Origin: Dipteris shenzhenensis | Taxonomy: Eukaryota; Polypodiophyta; Polypodiopsida; Gleicheniales | Strand: one strand, 5' to 3' | Assembly: GCA_047967505.1 (NCBI GenBank) | Contig: CM106541.1 | DNA: 64,000 nucleotides | In this document: in pieces, positions 12,000 through 24,860 of the stretch | How the letters are laid out: every line of letters starts with the position of its first letter | Numbering within the stretch: position 1 is the first letter of the stretch | Translations under genes and position numbers: made by a program | The notes under the pieces: generated by a model | Databases searched by the model: none | The model's input: the letters and a program-made list of their open reading frames with translations, nothing else | What the model was told of the DNA's origin: nothing

Positions 12000-12730
12000 A
12001 AGCTGGAGAACCTGCAAAGAGCCGGGTGACTATTTGCGCTCCGAATTCCCTGTTTAGCTCGGTGGAACGTCTGTACAACCTGCGTCATTGGTGCTATTAT
12101 ACGAGGCGCCGACTAATGTTGAGCTGCATTTAACAAGAGTACCAGTAACGATCTGTTGTTACACATATGCGGCAAAACAAGGGAACGTATCGTTATGCTG
12201 TTTATTCATGCTGCGTCCACTAGTTATCATGTTTGCTATCTTCGAAATGTAAGATAAAGGAAATGCTTTTCCCTCTAATTAGATTCAATTAACTTTAAAT
12301 GTCGGTCGATCTTCCAACACTCAAAAACCAAAACACGGAAAAAGAAACTCTTTTAAGAGAGCCGTTATATGAATTTATACCGAATTTGCCGTGTATCTTT
12401 TTCCAATACCCTAACCTCTTCATCATCTTTGTCTTCGATTTCTTCAATTTTGGCAATGTGTGGAATAAAAAGAACTAATATAATGAGTGTCAATGAATGT
12501 TCACATGAATGCCTAAAAAGCTAGCACAATTTCCATTTGGTCTTGGTCTTTGTGGAAATGTAGTGATAAAATTCCTTAAACTTGTAGGACTTGGTTGCTT
12601 GTGAGTCCCTAGTTTCAAATTTGTTTCAAGAAGAGACGGATTTTACCACCTTTAAGAACATAGATTGTCCATCTAAGGCCATTTTGCATTTTTTAGGCAT
12701 GTAGTCAAGCACTAGAAATAATTACGGTAT
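12000..12730. other. Intergenic region after ATL gene
   Basis: AT-rich DNA with no recognisable gene. The first 200 bp probably include the 3' untranslated region of the ATL gene. The remainder leads into the decayed CACTA transposase without a visible terminal repeat. Confidence 0.4.
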
Positions 12731-12733
12731 AGG

Positions 12734-15700
12734 TTGCTCCAGAAGATATTGCGTGCACCTGATACCATGCCCACAGCAAGAGATGAAGCAAAGAAGATGC
12801 TGACAATGGTGGGTATGGATTATGATACCATCCATACTTATCGGAGGCTTATCGTAATGATTGTATTCTCTTTCATCATGAGCATGGATATTTGGTTAGT
12901 TGTCTGGAGTGTGGGGGACAATGATATAGAGATGACTTGTAGGGTGAGCAAATCCCAGTAAAGGTCTTGAGACACTTTCCCATCATTGCTAGAACACAAC
13001 ACATGTTCCGATGCAAATCCATAGCGGATTGATGACTTGACATACTACACATCGGTCCATTGATGACACATTGAGGATTCTTGCAGATTGTGATGCTTGG
13101 AAGCACATAGACAATTAGTGGCCGAACTTTGCGAGGGAGCCACGCAACTTACATCTTGGGCTCGTCATGGATGGCGTGAACCCTTTCGCGATATGCTCAA
13201 CATCTTGGTCAACATGGCCTATAGTCTTGGTGAATTACAATATCCCACCATGGCTAACAAAAAACAAGGGACACCTCATGCTTGCACTACTTGTGCTAGG
13301 GAAGTAAAAATATGGACATGTACATGGCACCTTTGATAGAGGAGTTACAGATCTTATGGAGAGGCATATGGGTCTTTGATATTTCCAGAGCTCCTAGACA
13401 AACCAATCACCTTTTGGTCAGGGGAATCTTGATGTGGACCATGCATGACTACCTAGGATATGGAGAGTCCATAGGTATGTGGTTGTGTCTTTACATGTAT
13501 AATGATACTTTTATGACTCTCTTTCTAGTACATGTCTTATACTAACACATTCATGTATGCATGCAGGTCTTGGAATAAGTGGGTACCATGCTTGTCGTGT
13601 TTGTGAGAAGGGTTTGAGTGCACTTGCACGACACTCTAAACATCTGAGAAAAATGGTTTATGAAGGTCATGCTCAATACCTTCCGCTAGACCATCTTGCG
13701 CGTGAAGGCCAGCTTGATCCACCACCACCATCTTTGAAGGCAAGTGACTGGATTCATGCTTGGAGGGTCAATGGAGAGGAGCATCCTCCTAGTATGAAGA
13801 GTCTATCCATCTTTCTAACTTCACAATCTTTCTTATTAGGGTCAGCTACAAATCAATCATCTCTTGGATCCCATGCATATCTTCAAGAATATGAGGATTA
13901 CTATTTGGGCACACTTGGTTGGTAACAAATACTCAAGAGGAGTGCGAGAAGAATTGCACGCTATGGATAGGATGCCTCATTTGTGGTCCTAAGTGCATGG
14001 TCATAAAGTTATCCTCCCAAAAGCAGCATGGATCCTGTCCAAGAGAGAGGAGGCAGCGGTCAAGGCAAACACTGCCTCTTTTCAAACACCGATACGGTAC
14101 ATGCATTGCTTGAAAGGAGCATTTTCAAATGACAATAACCTTAGTGGACTCAAGTCCCATGATTTACACAAGGTCTTATAGGTATTCTAAGTTGTAGAAC
14201 TAGTTTATTGATAATCGTGATGCATTATATTAGTATAATTATGATTATGTTATATTATTCACATGACTTCTTTATTGCTTGGATAGTTCATCCTCCCAGC
14301 TACAGTGTAAGGGTGCTTACAAGAAGATGTTCGAAATGCTATATTCAAGATCAGTGGTATTATGAGGTATGCTTACTATCAAGTCACATTGATTACATTT
14401 TCTTCAATTTAAGTTGAATAATCTATAGAAAGATTATGAATCTTACATGGGCACGTAAAATAGGTGGATATCTATAAAAGAGATCTCCATATCGAGCATC
14501 GAGAAGGCTAGGGTGGACTCCATTGAAGCCGTGTGCTTGCTTGAGAAGCACTTTGCATTATGCAAACTCAAGTGCACTTGCTTGTGCACATAGTTGATGG
14601 GTGGCTATTACAGGTATCGTTCATAGTCGGTGGATGTTTTTTCTCGAACGGTTTATGAAAACTTTGAAGGGATTTGTGAGGCAGAGACTAAGACCGAAAG
14701 CAATCATGGAAGAGGGATGGCTTGTGCAAGAGTCATTAGTATATATCACAGATTTTCTTGCATCCATGGATCTCAATATGCCGCAGGCTTGGCATAACAA
14801 GGATGATGATCACATCGTTGGCGAGGTTCCCCAAGGAAAAGGGATTGAAAGAAAGATGAGTAAAGAGAAAATGGAAAAATTCAATAAGTTTTGTATCCTC
14901 AATAGCAAGGAGATGCAAAAGTGGATTGAGAGATATGAAGTGGCCAAGGCAGAAAGAATAAATGCAAGGATGAGATTCAAAGGCATGCATAGGCAAGTGC
15001 AACCATATCCACGGGATCTCGCCCTTCTCCCCAAAGACATGTCATTGTGATTGGCTACAACTGGCTCTACGTAAAGCCGAATACGATGGAGAGATAATAA
15101 ATGAGCACGAGTGAGAGTTTTTATTTGGATGTACAATGCATATAAGTTTCTTATGTCTTGACGTAATTAAGTTATTTGTGGCAATATACGCTATAAAATA
15201 TATGCATCCTCATTGTTTTAATGATGCTCTTTTGCAGTACAAAAAGTATAGTGCATTATGGTCATATGTACGACATTTTCATGTGGAACACATCGATTCA
15301 AAGAGAGTCACATATGATTGTGGAGTCATGGAAAACTTCACACAAGATAGCCAAGCAAGTGCTTCAGATACCAATCTTCTCTCTTGAGAGCAGTTGGATT
15401 ATTGTGGGATCATATGCAAAATCTATAAATTTGATTTTAAACGATTTACTATTTTCATTCTTGATGTAAAGTTATTTAAAACTATTTACAATGGTCCCCA
15501 TGCTACAATGAGGAAAGACAGTAGTGGTTTCTTTGTGATAGACTCCACCAAACTCTCCGATGAAAGTGATACTGTCTAAAATAAAAGACTCCAATGCGGA
15601 TCATTTTTTTTATGCCAAAAATTTTTGCAATTACATGCAAAAGGAAGTATATTGGCACCATTTGTCACAGTGAAGCATGTCTTCAAATCCACATTTTGGA

Positions 15701-16400
15701 GATGGAGGGACCTAGCCTTCCTAATGGCTTTGAGGTTTTTTACAAATCTAAAAAATGTATGCATGTCTACAAAGCTTACTCTCACTTGCTTGGTGATATT
15801 TAAAAAATAAAAGATGTTGCAAAGATGCCTGAGCTGGTACAATCCAACAAATGCTTAGTTTATAGGTATGTCAAGAATAAGTGATTATGTTTATATTTGA
15901 ATGATCTATGATTTTGAGGCTTTTACTTATGTTACTTGTGGTTATATGTATGATGTTGCATATGGTTGTGTGATGCAAAGAAGAAAGGTGCATTAGAGAC
16001 CTTCCCTTCTCTTGTTGATGATTGGCTTAACTTGCAAGATGAGAATTCAATGTACTCTCCTACTTTACTAGACAGGGGCGTCTCCCATTGGGAATGTCAT
16101 GAGTGTCCATGGTGGTCAGAATACCCTCTACAAGACATTCCCAAACAAGAACAAGAACTATGGAAAAGCAAGTCCAATTTTCACCTCTATCTCATAATAA
16201 AATAGTTGTGATTTGAAAGTAGATGATAGTATCATTGTCCTTATAAATTTGTAGGATTTAAGGAAGAGGTCCAATGTATTGTGGATGAGAATATTGAATC
16301 TCCAAGAGACATGGATGCAACTCATGCTCAAGAGAAGCATAGTGTGGAATCCCCAAGAGCCATATATGCAAGTCACAAGTGAAATTTGAGCATTTTTACA
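12734..16400 (+). pseudogene. Second CACTA transposase copy, decayed, plus strand
   Basis: Fragments occur in tnp2 order. 12734-12960 (GMDYDTIHTYRR, then ECGGQ-like remains), 13097-13260 (HGWREPFRDMLN region), 13312-13450 (PLIEELQILWRGI), 13557-13780 (GYHACRVCEKGL, KASDWIHAWRV), 14000-14180 (YMHCLKGAFS, GLKSHDLHKVL), 14601-15050 (VHSRWMFFLERFMKTLKGF, the DUF4218-like part) and 15240-15560 (HFHVEHIDSK, then a DUF4216-like stretch). The fragments are in different frames with stops, so this copy is not expected to make transposase. It is clearly related to the fragments at 3958-6879 and 49310-51900. The piece VPQGKGIERKMSKEKMEKF is shared with the third copy. Confidence 0.8.
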
Positions 16401-16819
16401 AAGTTTATTTGTATGATTATTGATTATTAACATAGTGAATATTGGATAAAACATGACATGGTAACAATTTTATCCCCTCCCCCATTGAATTATCCAACCA
16501 ATTTGATCATAGTTTTTGAAATACAAATTTGAATTTTTTATGTAGCTTACATGGCACTTTCACTTCTTTTTTTGCTCCTCTTCTTGGATATTAGCTATAG
16601 AGCCAACTTGGATTCTTGTGGTCCTAGAATAACTTCTTCACCTTTCCTCTTCCATTTACAAAAGGACTAAATAGATGCCATTTCTAGAGAGTAATGGTCA
16701 AGCACTAGCTATAATTATTTGATAAGCTTGCCTACCTAGGTGCAATTTGTTGGCAAGCATGTGCAAAATTGGTGAGCTCACTCTCTCTCCTCTCTCCTCT
16801 CATCAATGTCTCCCCCAAG

Positions 16820-17195
<376 letters not shown>

Positions 17196-17219
17196 CTGGT
17201 TAGTGATGCATGCAACTAG

Positions 17220-18600
17220 AGATTCATGTGAAAGTTCACACACAAATTGTCAAGCCTTTTGACAAGATATGTTATGGCTACTCAATACAATCACTAGAGT
17301 GAATTTTAACCAACAGATGCTCTACATACATTATTGCCTACAGTCGATTAATAAGTCAATCGTATGAACTGCCTTGAGCTTTTGATCGAAGAGAATCAAT
17401 AGATTGATGAGAGGTATAAAGAGAATGAGTTGACCATGTAAAGCAAAAATATTATTTGCTCAATCTTAGAGGCACAACTCAACCAAATTTGTTGCCATTA
17501 CAAAGCCAAACGTGCTCATACAATGAGTGACTCTACTAAAGGAACCTATGAGCAGTTTCATGCATCATCATGGTTGAGGTAATGAAGGCTTTCGCCTTCA
17601 TTGGGGGTTGAAGGGTTTAGGAGGATTTTAAGGGTTAAAGAGAGGTTCCACAGTTTAGAAACAGGTTCCAGAGTTTAGAAAGAGGTTCCAGAGTTTAGAA
17701 GAGGTTCCAGGGTTAGAAGGAGGATCCAAGGTTCAGGGTAGAGTACATGGTGGAGAACTCATCTCCCTCATAGATCATGGAGGTTAAGGGTTGAGGAACT
17801 AAGGGTTTAGGGGGAGTATAGGAGTGGGAGAGGAAGAAGGTGTCACTGTGCGAAGCTCCATTGTTAGGTTTTGTCAGATTGCTCCAGATGCCTCTACACC
17901 AATCCCCCACTTTTTGATGTTGCACAAGATGTGTATGCTATGTCTCATCACATCCTAAAAATCTTGGACATTTGTGCACCATCGCCAAGTACGAGACCCA
18001 CAAAAGCTCTAATCGGGCGTCTACAATGATTTGTGATTCAAGCAAAGTCAACCCTCAGTCAACCAAACCGAATAGACGTCCAAGTACTGCAGATTTTTGT
18101 GGGATTTTTTACATTGCTCCAAGGTGTGGTATACAGCTCAGTCCAAACCAAGGACTTAGATCAGCCAATGATTGAGTCTTTCTTGGATGGGATGTAACAT
18201 GAGTGACAGATCATGGAACTTGTAACATTTTTAGTTTTATATATCATCCAAGTTTGGATCCACTCCATTGTTCAAGTTTGTATATTTATAGTGATATGAT
18301 AAATGATGTGATAAGTAATGTTTAAATATTGTTTGTATAAGTAAATGATGCGATAAAAATGATGATCCAATTGTCAAATATGATAAATGATGCAATAATT
18401 AATGTTTAAATATTATTTTTATAAGTGAATGTTGCGATAAAAGTGATGGTCCAATTTTAAAATGTGATAAATGATGCGACAATAAATATTTAATATTGTT
18501 TGTATAGGTTTAAATTCATTTAATTGTTTAATATTGTTTAAATATTTAATATTATTTGTGGTTACAAATTAATTTTATCTTGTTGTCATTTTTTAGGCTA
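17220..18600. other. Non-coding region with short repeats
   Basis: No credible gene. 17640-17720 holds four to five copies of a ~19-bp phrase (GAGGTTCCAGAGTTTAGAA). 18280-18560 holds diverged copies of an AT-rich phrase containing GATAAATGATG and TTTAAATATT. Confidence 0.5.
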
Positions 18601-19277
18601 AGTATGAGCATGGAGGGAGAGAACATTCTCCCACAGGATCCTCCCTAACCAAAGCAACCTCCAGTCCCAGAGGACCCACAAAGTCCTTTTGTGCCTCAAG
18701 AGGCTGACTTAGCAGACCAACTAAATCACACCGAGGCTCAAGCTATCTTACAAGCGAGAGGGGCTAGGTAATTTTTCTACTGGTCCAGTGGATGATGATA
18801 CCATGCAAGGCGACCCGGTCTCTCTTCGATAAGTACAGAGACTATGCCCATCAGAGTTCATAAGAACACCTTGTTTCTTCGTTCAAGAAGTGCTAGGAAT
18901 AAATATGCACAGCCCAAGTTGTCAAACTTGCAGCACAAAACCCTAGCCCACATCCTTCTTCAACAATTCATAGAGGTGGAAGGAAGCATCCCCAATAACC
19001 AACAAATACCCATGTATTTCATCCAACAGGTGTATATCTACGACGTCTTGCATCGACGCGTGGATTGGAATAACAAGCATCACTTGTCAGGAATAGGAAA
19101 GGGATGTCCTGCAGAGCACAAGCAAGCAAGGACAGAGGACAGAGAGCCCATGTCTCAGAGACCTCATGTGCTAACTCCCCAGGCACACCATGATCTTGTT
19201 GACTTGGCCACATGTGCCATACCTCTCGTCAACAAGGTGTTACTACTAAGGAGTTACAGGATCACATTGCATCACAA
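18600..19277 (+). pseudogene. 5' half of a split coiled-coil ORF, CACTA accessory-like
   Basis: Plus-strand open reading runs from about 18606 in changing frames, with the longest piece at 18844-19284. Just before the inserted element, another frame reads QQGVTTKELQDHIASQ. That frame continues after the element as AKEIEDLQARVQTLESEL, ending at TAA 31539-31541. Together these form one heptad-pattern coiled coil. Charged N-terminal regions followed by C-terminal coiled coils are usual in Transposase_24-type CACTA accessory proteins, so this may be such a gene, but no domain is certain. Frame changes upstream suggest it was already decayed or contains introns. Confidence 0.45.
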
Positions 19278-19310
19278 GCATTAGGAAAAAAGGGAGCTCA
19301 TTTTGGGGCC
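19278..19310 (+). repeat. Left terminal inverted repeat
   Basis: 33 bp starting GCATTAGGAAAAAAGGG and ending CATTTTGGGGCC. It matches the inverted right end at 31318-31350 with two mismatches (positions 9 and 19). Similarity falls away abruptly inside. The outermost GC may be target duplication rather than element. Confidence 0.85.
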
Positions 19311-20024
19311 TTTTACGGTTTGGAAAAATAAGCTCTCAACCAATCAATAGAAGGCCAACGTAACGTTGAAAATTCACGAAAATAAGAGAAAATAGAAAAA
19401 AGAAACAATACTTTATGTAAGTACCTCAGGGGGGTCACTATGTATAAACCCTCTATATCACGTGCGTTCAAGGCCTATATTTAAAGTCCCTTATCTGTAA
19501 AAAATTTCATTAATAAAATGTACCCCTTTTCTATACAAATCTGTAAATTTTTTCCAAAACTATTTTAAATAGTCCCTTATGTATATTTATTTATGTAAAT
19601 TTTAGAAATTAAAAAAATCCTTCTGTTGAACTCACGTGATAGGGTTACATATGATGAGTGACCCCCCCGAGGTAAGTACAAGCGTGCTACATTAATGAGG
19701 AGATTGGTTTTTTATTCGTAGAAGATCTTTGGACAAGAAGATAGAATCTAAACTGACATTTTATCTGACAAGATCCTTCCCGCTTCCACCTTCCTTTGAA
19801 TTTTCAAATATTGTGCCGCCTTTCGTGCGAAAGGTCTACCATTCTACACCATTGCCTCATTGTGCAACTGCCTTCCTTTTCCAAAACTGCTCCCTTGATC
19901 CTGTTTGGCGTAGAGTAAGATGTTTCTCGTCAACTGTCTGTTTGCCCACTTTCTCTTTCTTGAAACTTCAAATTGTTATCTTAGTTACATTACTTTGCTA
20001 TTCTTACAGATTCAGAAAATCTCC

Positions 20025-21464
20025 ATGGTGAACCAAAACCACGGCCGTTCTTGTGCAAGACGCTCTGTGGATGATAATGCTACGAAGGCAGAATTATACC
20101 AAACATCCTTACCCCATCGACCTGCTTCTTCTATTTCGTCGGTAGAGAATTCAAGTACAGTCAAAACAGAAGGAACTTGGGAAAGGTTTAGTGTTTCGAA
20201 AGGAGCATGGGTGCTCATGCAACCTAGCAAAAGAAAAAGACCCCAGACAAAAAACATTTTCTTGGCATCATGGAAGGGAAGAGTACGAGATTTTAAAATC
20301 ACCAAAGGGAAGATATCCGTGAAAGAAGTTTTGATTCAGCACGTGTACATGCATAAAGAACTTGTCTTGCGAGACTATCCAAAAAATCTTCCGCAACACA
20401 AGCCTAATTGTATATTTTTCTATTGTGGTTTTTTCCTTCATGAGGTGTATGGATTTTTAAGATGAAGCTTTCTCTCTTAACTTATTGACATTCTTGTGTT
20501 GTTTTATTTCAGATTTATATCCTTCATCGTATGAGACATGGCAAAACATCGATTGTATTCTGGGATTTATAGATGTTCTGCATGGATCGATAGGAGAACA
20601 ACAATACCAAGGTCGATGTGCAACAGAGCTAGCTCAATCGGGTATATTTTTTACTGATCATTTTTATCAGTTGCTGGACAAAGCTAACACACATGGTGTA
20701 TTAATAAAACAAGACCTTCCGGCGTGGAATTCGGTGGATTGGCCTCACCCACATTCTAGTGTTACAGAGGCATATAGGGCGAAGCTTTTTACAGAAGTAC
20801 AGAAAGATCTGAGGCCCAATATTGCCACTAGGATAGTAAAAATTTCTTTGTGCATGCCTCTCACAGTTTTTGTAGACTTGTTTAATACCTTTCCAGTAAA
20901 GGTTTCAAAAACAATGCTCACAGTTAAAGCAACAAATTCGGCATGCATGCCACACTTTTTGGATAAAGGTTGGGATAAGAAGACATGTAGTTCAGTGTTT
21001 TGTGAGGTGGTCCAACCTTCTATGCAACTGAAGTACATGGTTGCATCACAAAATTTTATTTTCTCTTTTTATTACAAGCGCAATCGAATGCTAGGTTCAA
21101 AGCTTGTCCCAATGGACCAAGATGAAGAGTCGTTTGGTGCACAAAATAAACTTATTGATATTGATGTTCTTGAGAATGGTGATGTGGTAGCCAGTATCTC
21201 GTTAAGAGAATGTTGCTCCCTAGCTCAATTACGCAGTGACATTCTGTTTGAGACTGAAGGTTCTATCTCAAACGACTTTTTATTTATCTACAAGAACAGA
21301 AAGGTACACCATCTGATTTATCCTAGTCTCTATAAGCATTGCTATTAGTTTAATTTACCACTCTAATTCATATTGCTTTTTTGCAGTTACTCAGAAGAAG
21401 AGAGAGCTCAGTTAAATGCAAAGACATAGAAAATTTTAAAATTGAGATCACACATACTCCATAA
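20025..21464 (+). CDS. Gene A of the 12-kb element: orphan protein, 417 aa
   Basis: Exons 20025-20409, 20513-21303 and 21387-21464 join in frame (TAA at 21462-21464). A 5' untranslated exon probably ends near 19915, since the intron acceptor TTCTTACAG lies just before the ATG. The N-terminal ~60 residues are Ser/Arg-rich, then comes a basic segment (QPSKRKRPQTK). The central part contains VLIQHVYMHKELVLRDYP, SYETWQNIDCILGFID and a His/Cys-containing region. The C-terminal ~75 residues (VASISLRECCSLAQLRSDI, then DFLFIYKNRK) have an alternating beta-alpha-beta look that could be a small ubiquitin-like or beta-grasp fold, but that is a guess. No known family is recognised. It converges on gene B, with the stops 84 bp apart. 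It may be an accessory factor for the element. Confidence 0.6.
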
Positions 21465-21548
21465 AGAAAGGTTTTGTATTCAATCAAGTAAGATTTTGTA
21501 CAGAATTGTTTAGCTGAATCTGTAGAACATATTTCTAACATCCATTTT

Positions 21549-23649
21549 CTATTTATGTACAGTTTCATCCAGAGGCTGCTCTACATTTTCTGGAGGATCT
21601 TCTCTCTGCTGCTCCATCCTGTCCGTGCTCCATCCTGTCTCCTCCACTGCCCCAGAAGCCTCTCTTTGCTGCTTCTCCACCTTCTCCTCAACATCAACAG
21701 CAGGTCTTTGCTCCTGTGTCTGCTCCTCCTCAGCACTCTGTGATTGCTCCTGTGGCTTCTGGTCCTCAACATCAGGTGCTTCATATGTGGGATCAAGGTG
21801 TATGACACCTTCTTGTACTTTAGAGCTTTCACCCAGCTCCACAGTAGCTGCTACAATAGGTTTGGGGGAGGCATAGCTCAAAAACCTCAAAATTGTATGA
21901 GCTCTAAAATTATGTACATAGTTGGGGCTGAAGCTATCCTCTTTCATCTGCAATGGCAGAGGATAATTTAGAACACTTTGTATCATTATGAATTATATTC
22001 AAGCTAAATGAAAAGTATTTTTCCTTACCAGATCTGGCTGTTCCTTTTCAAAGTAGCTTGAAAGTATATATTTTGCATTGATCAGCACCCTCCATCCACA
22101 ACTACTTGAATCATTTTGTTGTGGTGTCTGTACAGTTAGAAAAAAATGTTAGAAACTGTGAGCATCAGCACAAAACAAAATTATTCAATAAGTTCAAAGA
22201 CATAGCATTTAATAGACTTTTTACCTCTAGACTTAATGGCTCTATTGAATCCAATAGAGAGACATTTGGAGGACAATGATCCAATGCATCTAATAGCCTT
22301 CTAATACAACTGCAATATGTATAATTTAGTTAGTATGGTATCAAAATAATGAAGTTTTGAGTTCAGAAAGCACACACAGTACTTACAATTTCAGGTCTCT
22401 GTGTGTGTTTTTTAGAGAGTTGAATAGAAAGCACTGCTTCTGCTGGATGTCAATAGACACAAAACTCCAGTGGTCACTGCATAAGGAAAAAAGCATAAGC
22501 AAATGAAAGGCTACAAGAGTTCCCAATATTAAAGAAGAATCTTAAAAGAAGTAGTCACCCACATACCTGCTATGATATGGAAGTAGCAAAATGTCAATTA
22601 CTTCAAAATTGCAGTGTTTGAACCAGCTGGAAATACTCATGGGAGTCTCTTTTGCATCTCTTAATCTAGAAGAAATGGCTGGATCAACAATATGGACTGT
22701 ATGTTGTACAGAGGGATGAAGCCAGCTTCTCATCATGCTGCATAGGATCAGAACATAATTAGGGTAGGTTATAAAAGAGTTACAAGGAGGATTGATTTGC
22801 AAAAAATGTAAAATTTAAAGACACTTACTAGAGCATTGCAAGAATGATAGTATCTGAGCAATACTCATTCTTGTTAGCCAATGCTGCTAAGCATTGTTTT
22901 GTCAAATCAAAATCATTGACTGAAACTTCATCCTCAATATGTACAACTACATCAGGGCCCAGCTCCTTCAACCTTCTATGTATGTGTAGCTCCTTCTTTC
23001 CAGTTTCCACATCTATCACAGATTTTGTTTCTTTTACTTGCTGCTTCAGTGAGTCCTCATAAGCAGCCTTCCCTCTGGTGTTCTTTGAGTGTGTTACCTC
23101 AACAACCTTTACCTCATCAACCTTGACCTTCCTTGTAGGTGGAATTAGCAATATATCTCTCATTTTGATGTCCTGCCATTCCACAGGATGAACCAGCTTG
23201 TCATATCTCCATCTCACTCTGGACAAAGTGTTGAAATCTTTGGCCATCAAAGTCACCCTGTGAGCATGGGCTGCTACAAGCATTGCATCCTCAAAATATT
23301 TCTCCAGGTAATCCTCTGCCATTTCCTGCAAGGAAAGAATGGCAGTTCTATTCCACCTGAACCCAAGGTTCCAACTGTCACAAATTTCTCTCACCAGTCT
23401 TTGAAAGGGTGCTTTGGGTATTGCAAAACCTATGGCTTTCTGTTGCCTCCTTATTTCCCTAAGCACACCTGCACCCTTATTCAATCTTTTGGCCTTTTGC
23501 TTGAGCAAGCTCATTGGCTTACCCTTCCTGCCATGTGAAGCTCTTCCCTTTGGAGGAACACTAAACTTCTTGGAACCTGTCCCAGCTGCTGTTGCTGCAA
23601 GACCTGGTCCTTTGCCAACTTGCCTTGCAGTTGATTTGGTTCTTGCCAT
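21549..23649 (-). CDS. Gene B: histone H3-like fold fused to a Ulp1/C48-type protease, 554 aa
   Basis: Six exons in the order of transcription: 23649-22829, 22737-22567, 22476-22387, 22309-22225, 22127-22029 and 21947-21549. All have GT-AG borders and phases agree, giving 555 codons. Residues 1-9 are MARTKSTAR, as in histone H3. A basic tail runs to about 60. Residues 63-147 match the H3 fold without gaps in the core: LREIRRQQK, IPKAPFQRLVREI, then a loop, LQEMAEDYLEKYFED and AHAHRVTLMAKD. About 100 charged residues follow. Residues ~245-420 are a Ulp1-like cysteine protease (SUMO-protease fold) with IDILLLPYHSSDHW (His333), FNSL (Asn350 where Asp is usual) and TPQQNDSSSCGWR (Gln393, Cys399). 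The tail to 554 is Glu/Gln-rich. ATG 23649 is chosen because it gives the H3-like start, and an acceptor (TGTATGCAG) lies 14 bp upstream, implying a 5' intron. Inference: a chromatin-directed deSUMOylating or self-processing factor of the element. Confidence 0.8.
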
Positions 23650-23699
23650 CACTCTGAAAAACTGCATACAAAGGATTGGAAAGAGATCAAAGACATGAA

Positions 23700-24650
23700 G
23701 AACATGTTCTAACAAAGAAAAGGCAATCACAGGGGTGGTAGAAGCCAAATAGAGAAATTTGCAATAAAATGCGATATGAGCAGTTTGGAATTTCAAACAG
23801 GTCCACATCGCATTTTGCTGCAAATTTTTTAAATGAAATGCTGGTGCACTCCTACAGTGATTTCTATGTTTCTCCAACCAAATATAGTATGAATGGAGGT
23901 CATGCAAGAAGATCACATGCAAATATCACACTTGAAGATCTGCATTCCTTCAGTGATTTCTCTGTCTTGGTTTGAGCCTATGCATTTCCATACAGGATGT
24001 AATTTTTCTATTTTAGGCAAGAAGATTGCAGAGGCTAAGGGGAGTCACAAAACCAGACATGTTCTCATTAAGAAAAGGCAATCACAGAGGTGGAAGAAGC
24101 CAAATAGACAAATTTGCAATAAAATGCGATATGAGCAGTTTGGAATTTCAAACAGGTCCACATCGCATTTTGCTGCAAATTTCTGAAATGACATGCTGGT
24201 GAACTTCTACAGTGATTTCTTTGTCTCTCCAGCCAAATACAGTATGAATGGAGTTTATGCAAGAAGACTACAGCTATGGAAGTCAAAAAACCAGAACATG
24301 TTCTCACAAAGAGAAGGCAATCACAGGGGTGGAAGAAGCCAAATAGAGAAATTTGCAAAAAAATGCGATATGAGCAGTTTGGAATTTCAAACAGGTCCAC
24401 ATCGCATTTTGCTGCAAATTTTCTAAATGACATGCTGGTGCACTCCTACAGTGATTTCTATGTTTCTCCAACCAAATACAGTATGAATGGAGGGTATGAA
24501 TGGAGGTTAGGCAAGAAGATCACATGCAAATATCACACTTGAAGATCTGCTTTCCTACAGTGATTTCTTTGTCTTGGTTTGAGTCTATGCATTTCCATAC
24601 AGTATGTATTTTTTCTATTTTAGGCAAAAAGATTGCAGAGACTAAGGGGA
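23700..24650. repeat. Hairpin array 1: three 73-bp palindromic units in larger repeats
   Basis: Copies at 23755-23827, 24110-24182 and 24349-24421. Each has arms AAATTTGCAATAAAATGCGA and its near complement ending GCTGCAAATTT, about 24 bp with three mismatches. The arms flank a ~25-bp core that contains a second palindrome (GTTTGGAATTTCAAAC). The hairpins sit in longer units that also repeat AGGCAATCACAGGGGTGG before and CAGTGATTTCT after them. A further segment (GAAGATCTGC...TATGCATTTCCATACAG) is repeated near 23940 and 24545. The array lies upstream of gene B, probably within its 5' intron. Confidence 0.85.
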
Positions 24651-24860
24651 GAAACCATTGTTCCTGACCTGGAGTCTATCTGTGGATGTGCTGTGCTGCT
24701 GAGGAGTAATCTGTGCTGAGGATGATTATGTGCTGCTGGACAAGATGCTGATGCTGCAGAGTATGGAGGTAGGGAGGCAAGAGAGCAGAGACTGGAGGGC
24801 AAGAGTTCTAAAACAGGATACCACAAAGAAGTGCAAAATGAATTAAAGAATCACTAAATC

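Noticed and set aside
22829-23649. Processed pseudogene of a host histone H3 or a true centromeric CENH3
   Set aside because: The frame is open and continues by correct splicing into the protease domain, and the tail and loops differ from both canonical H3 and a stand-alone CENH3 length.
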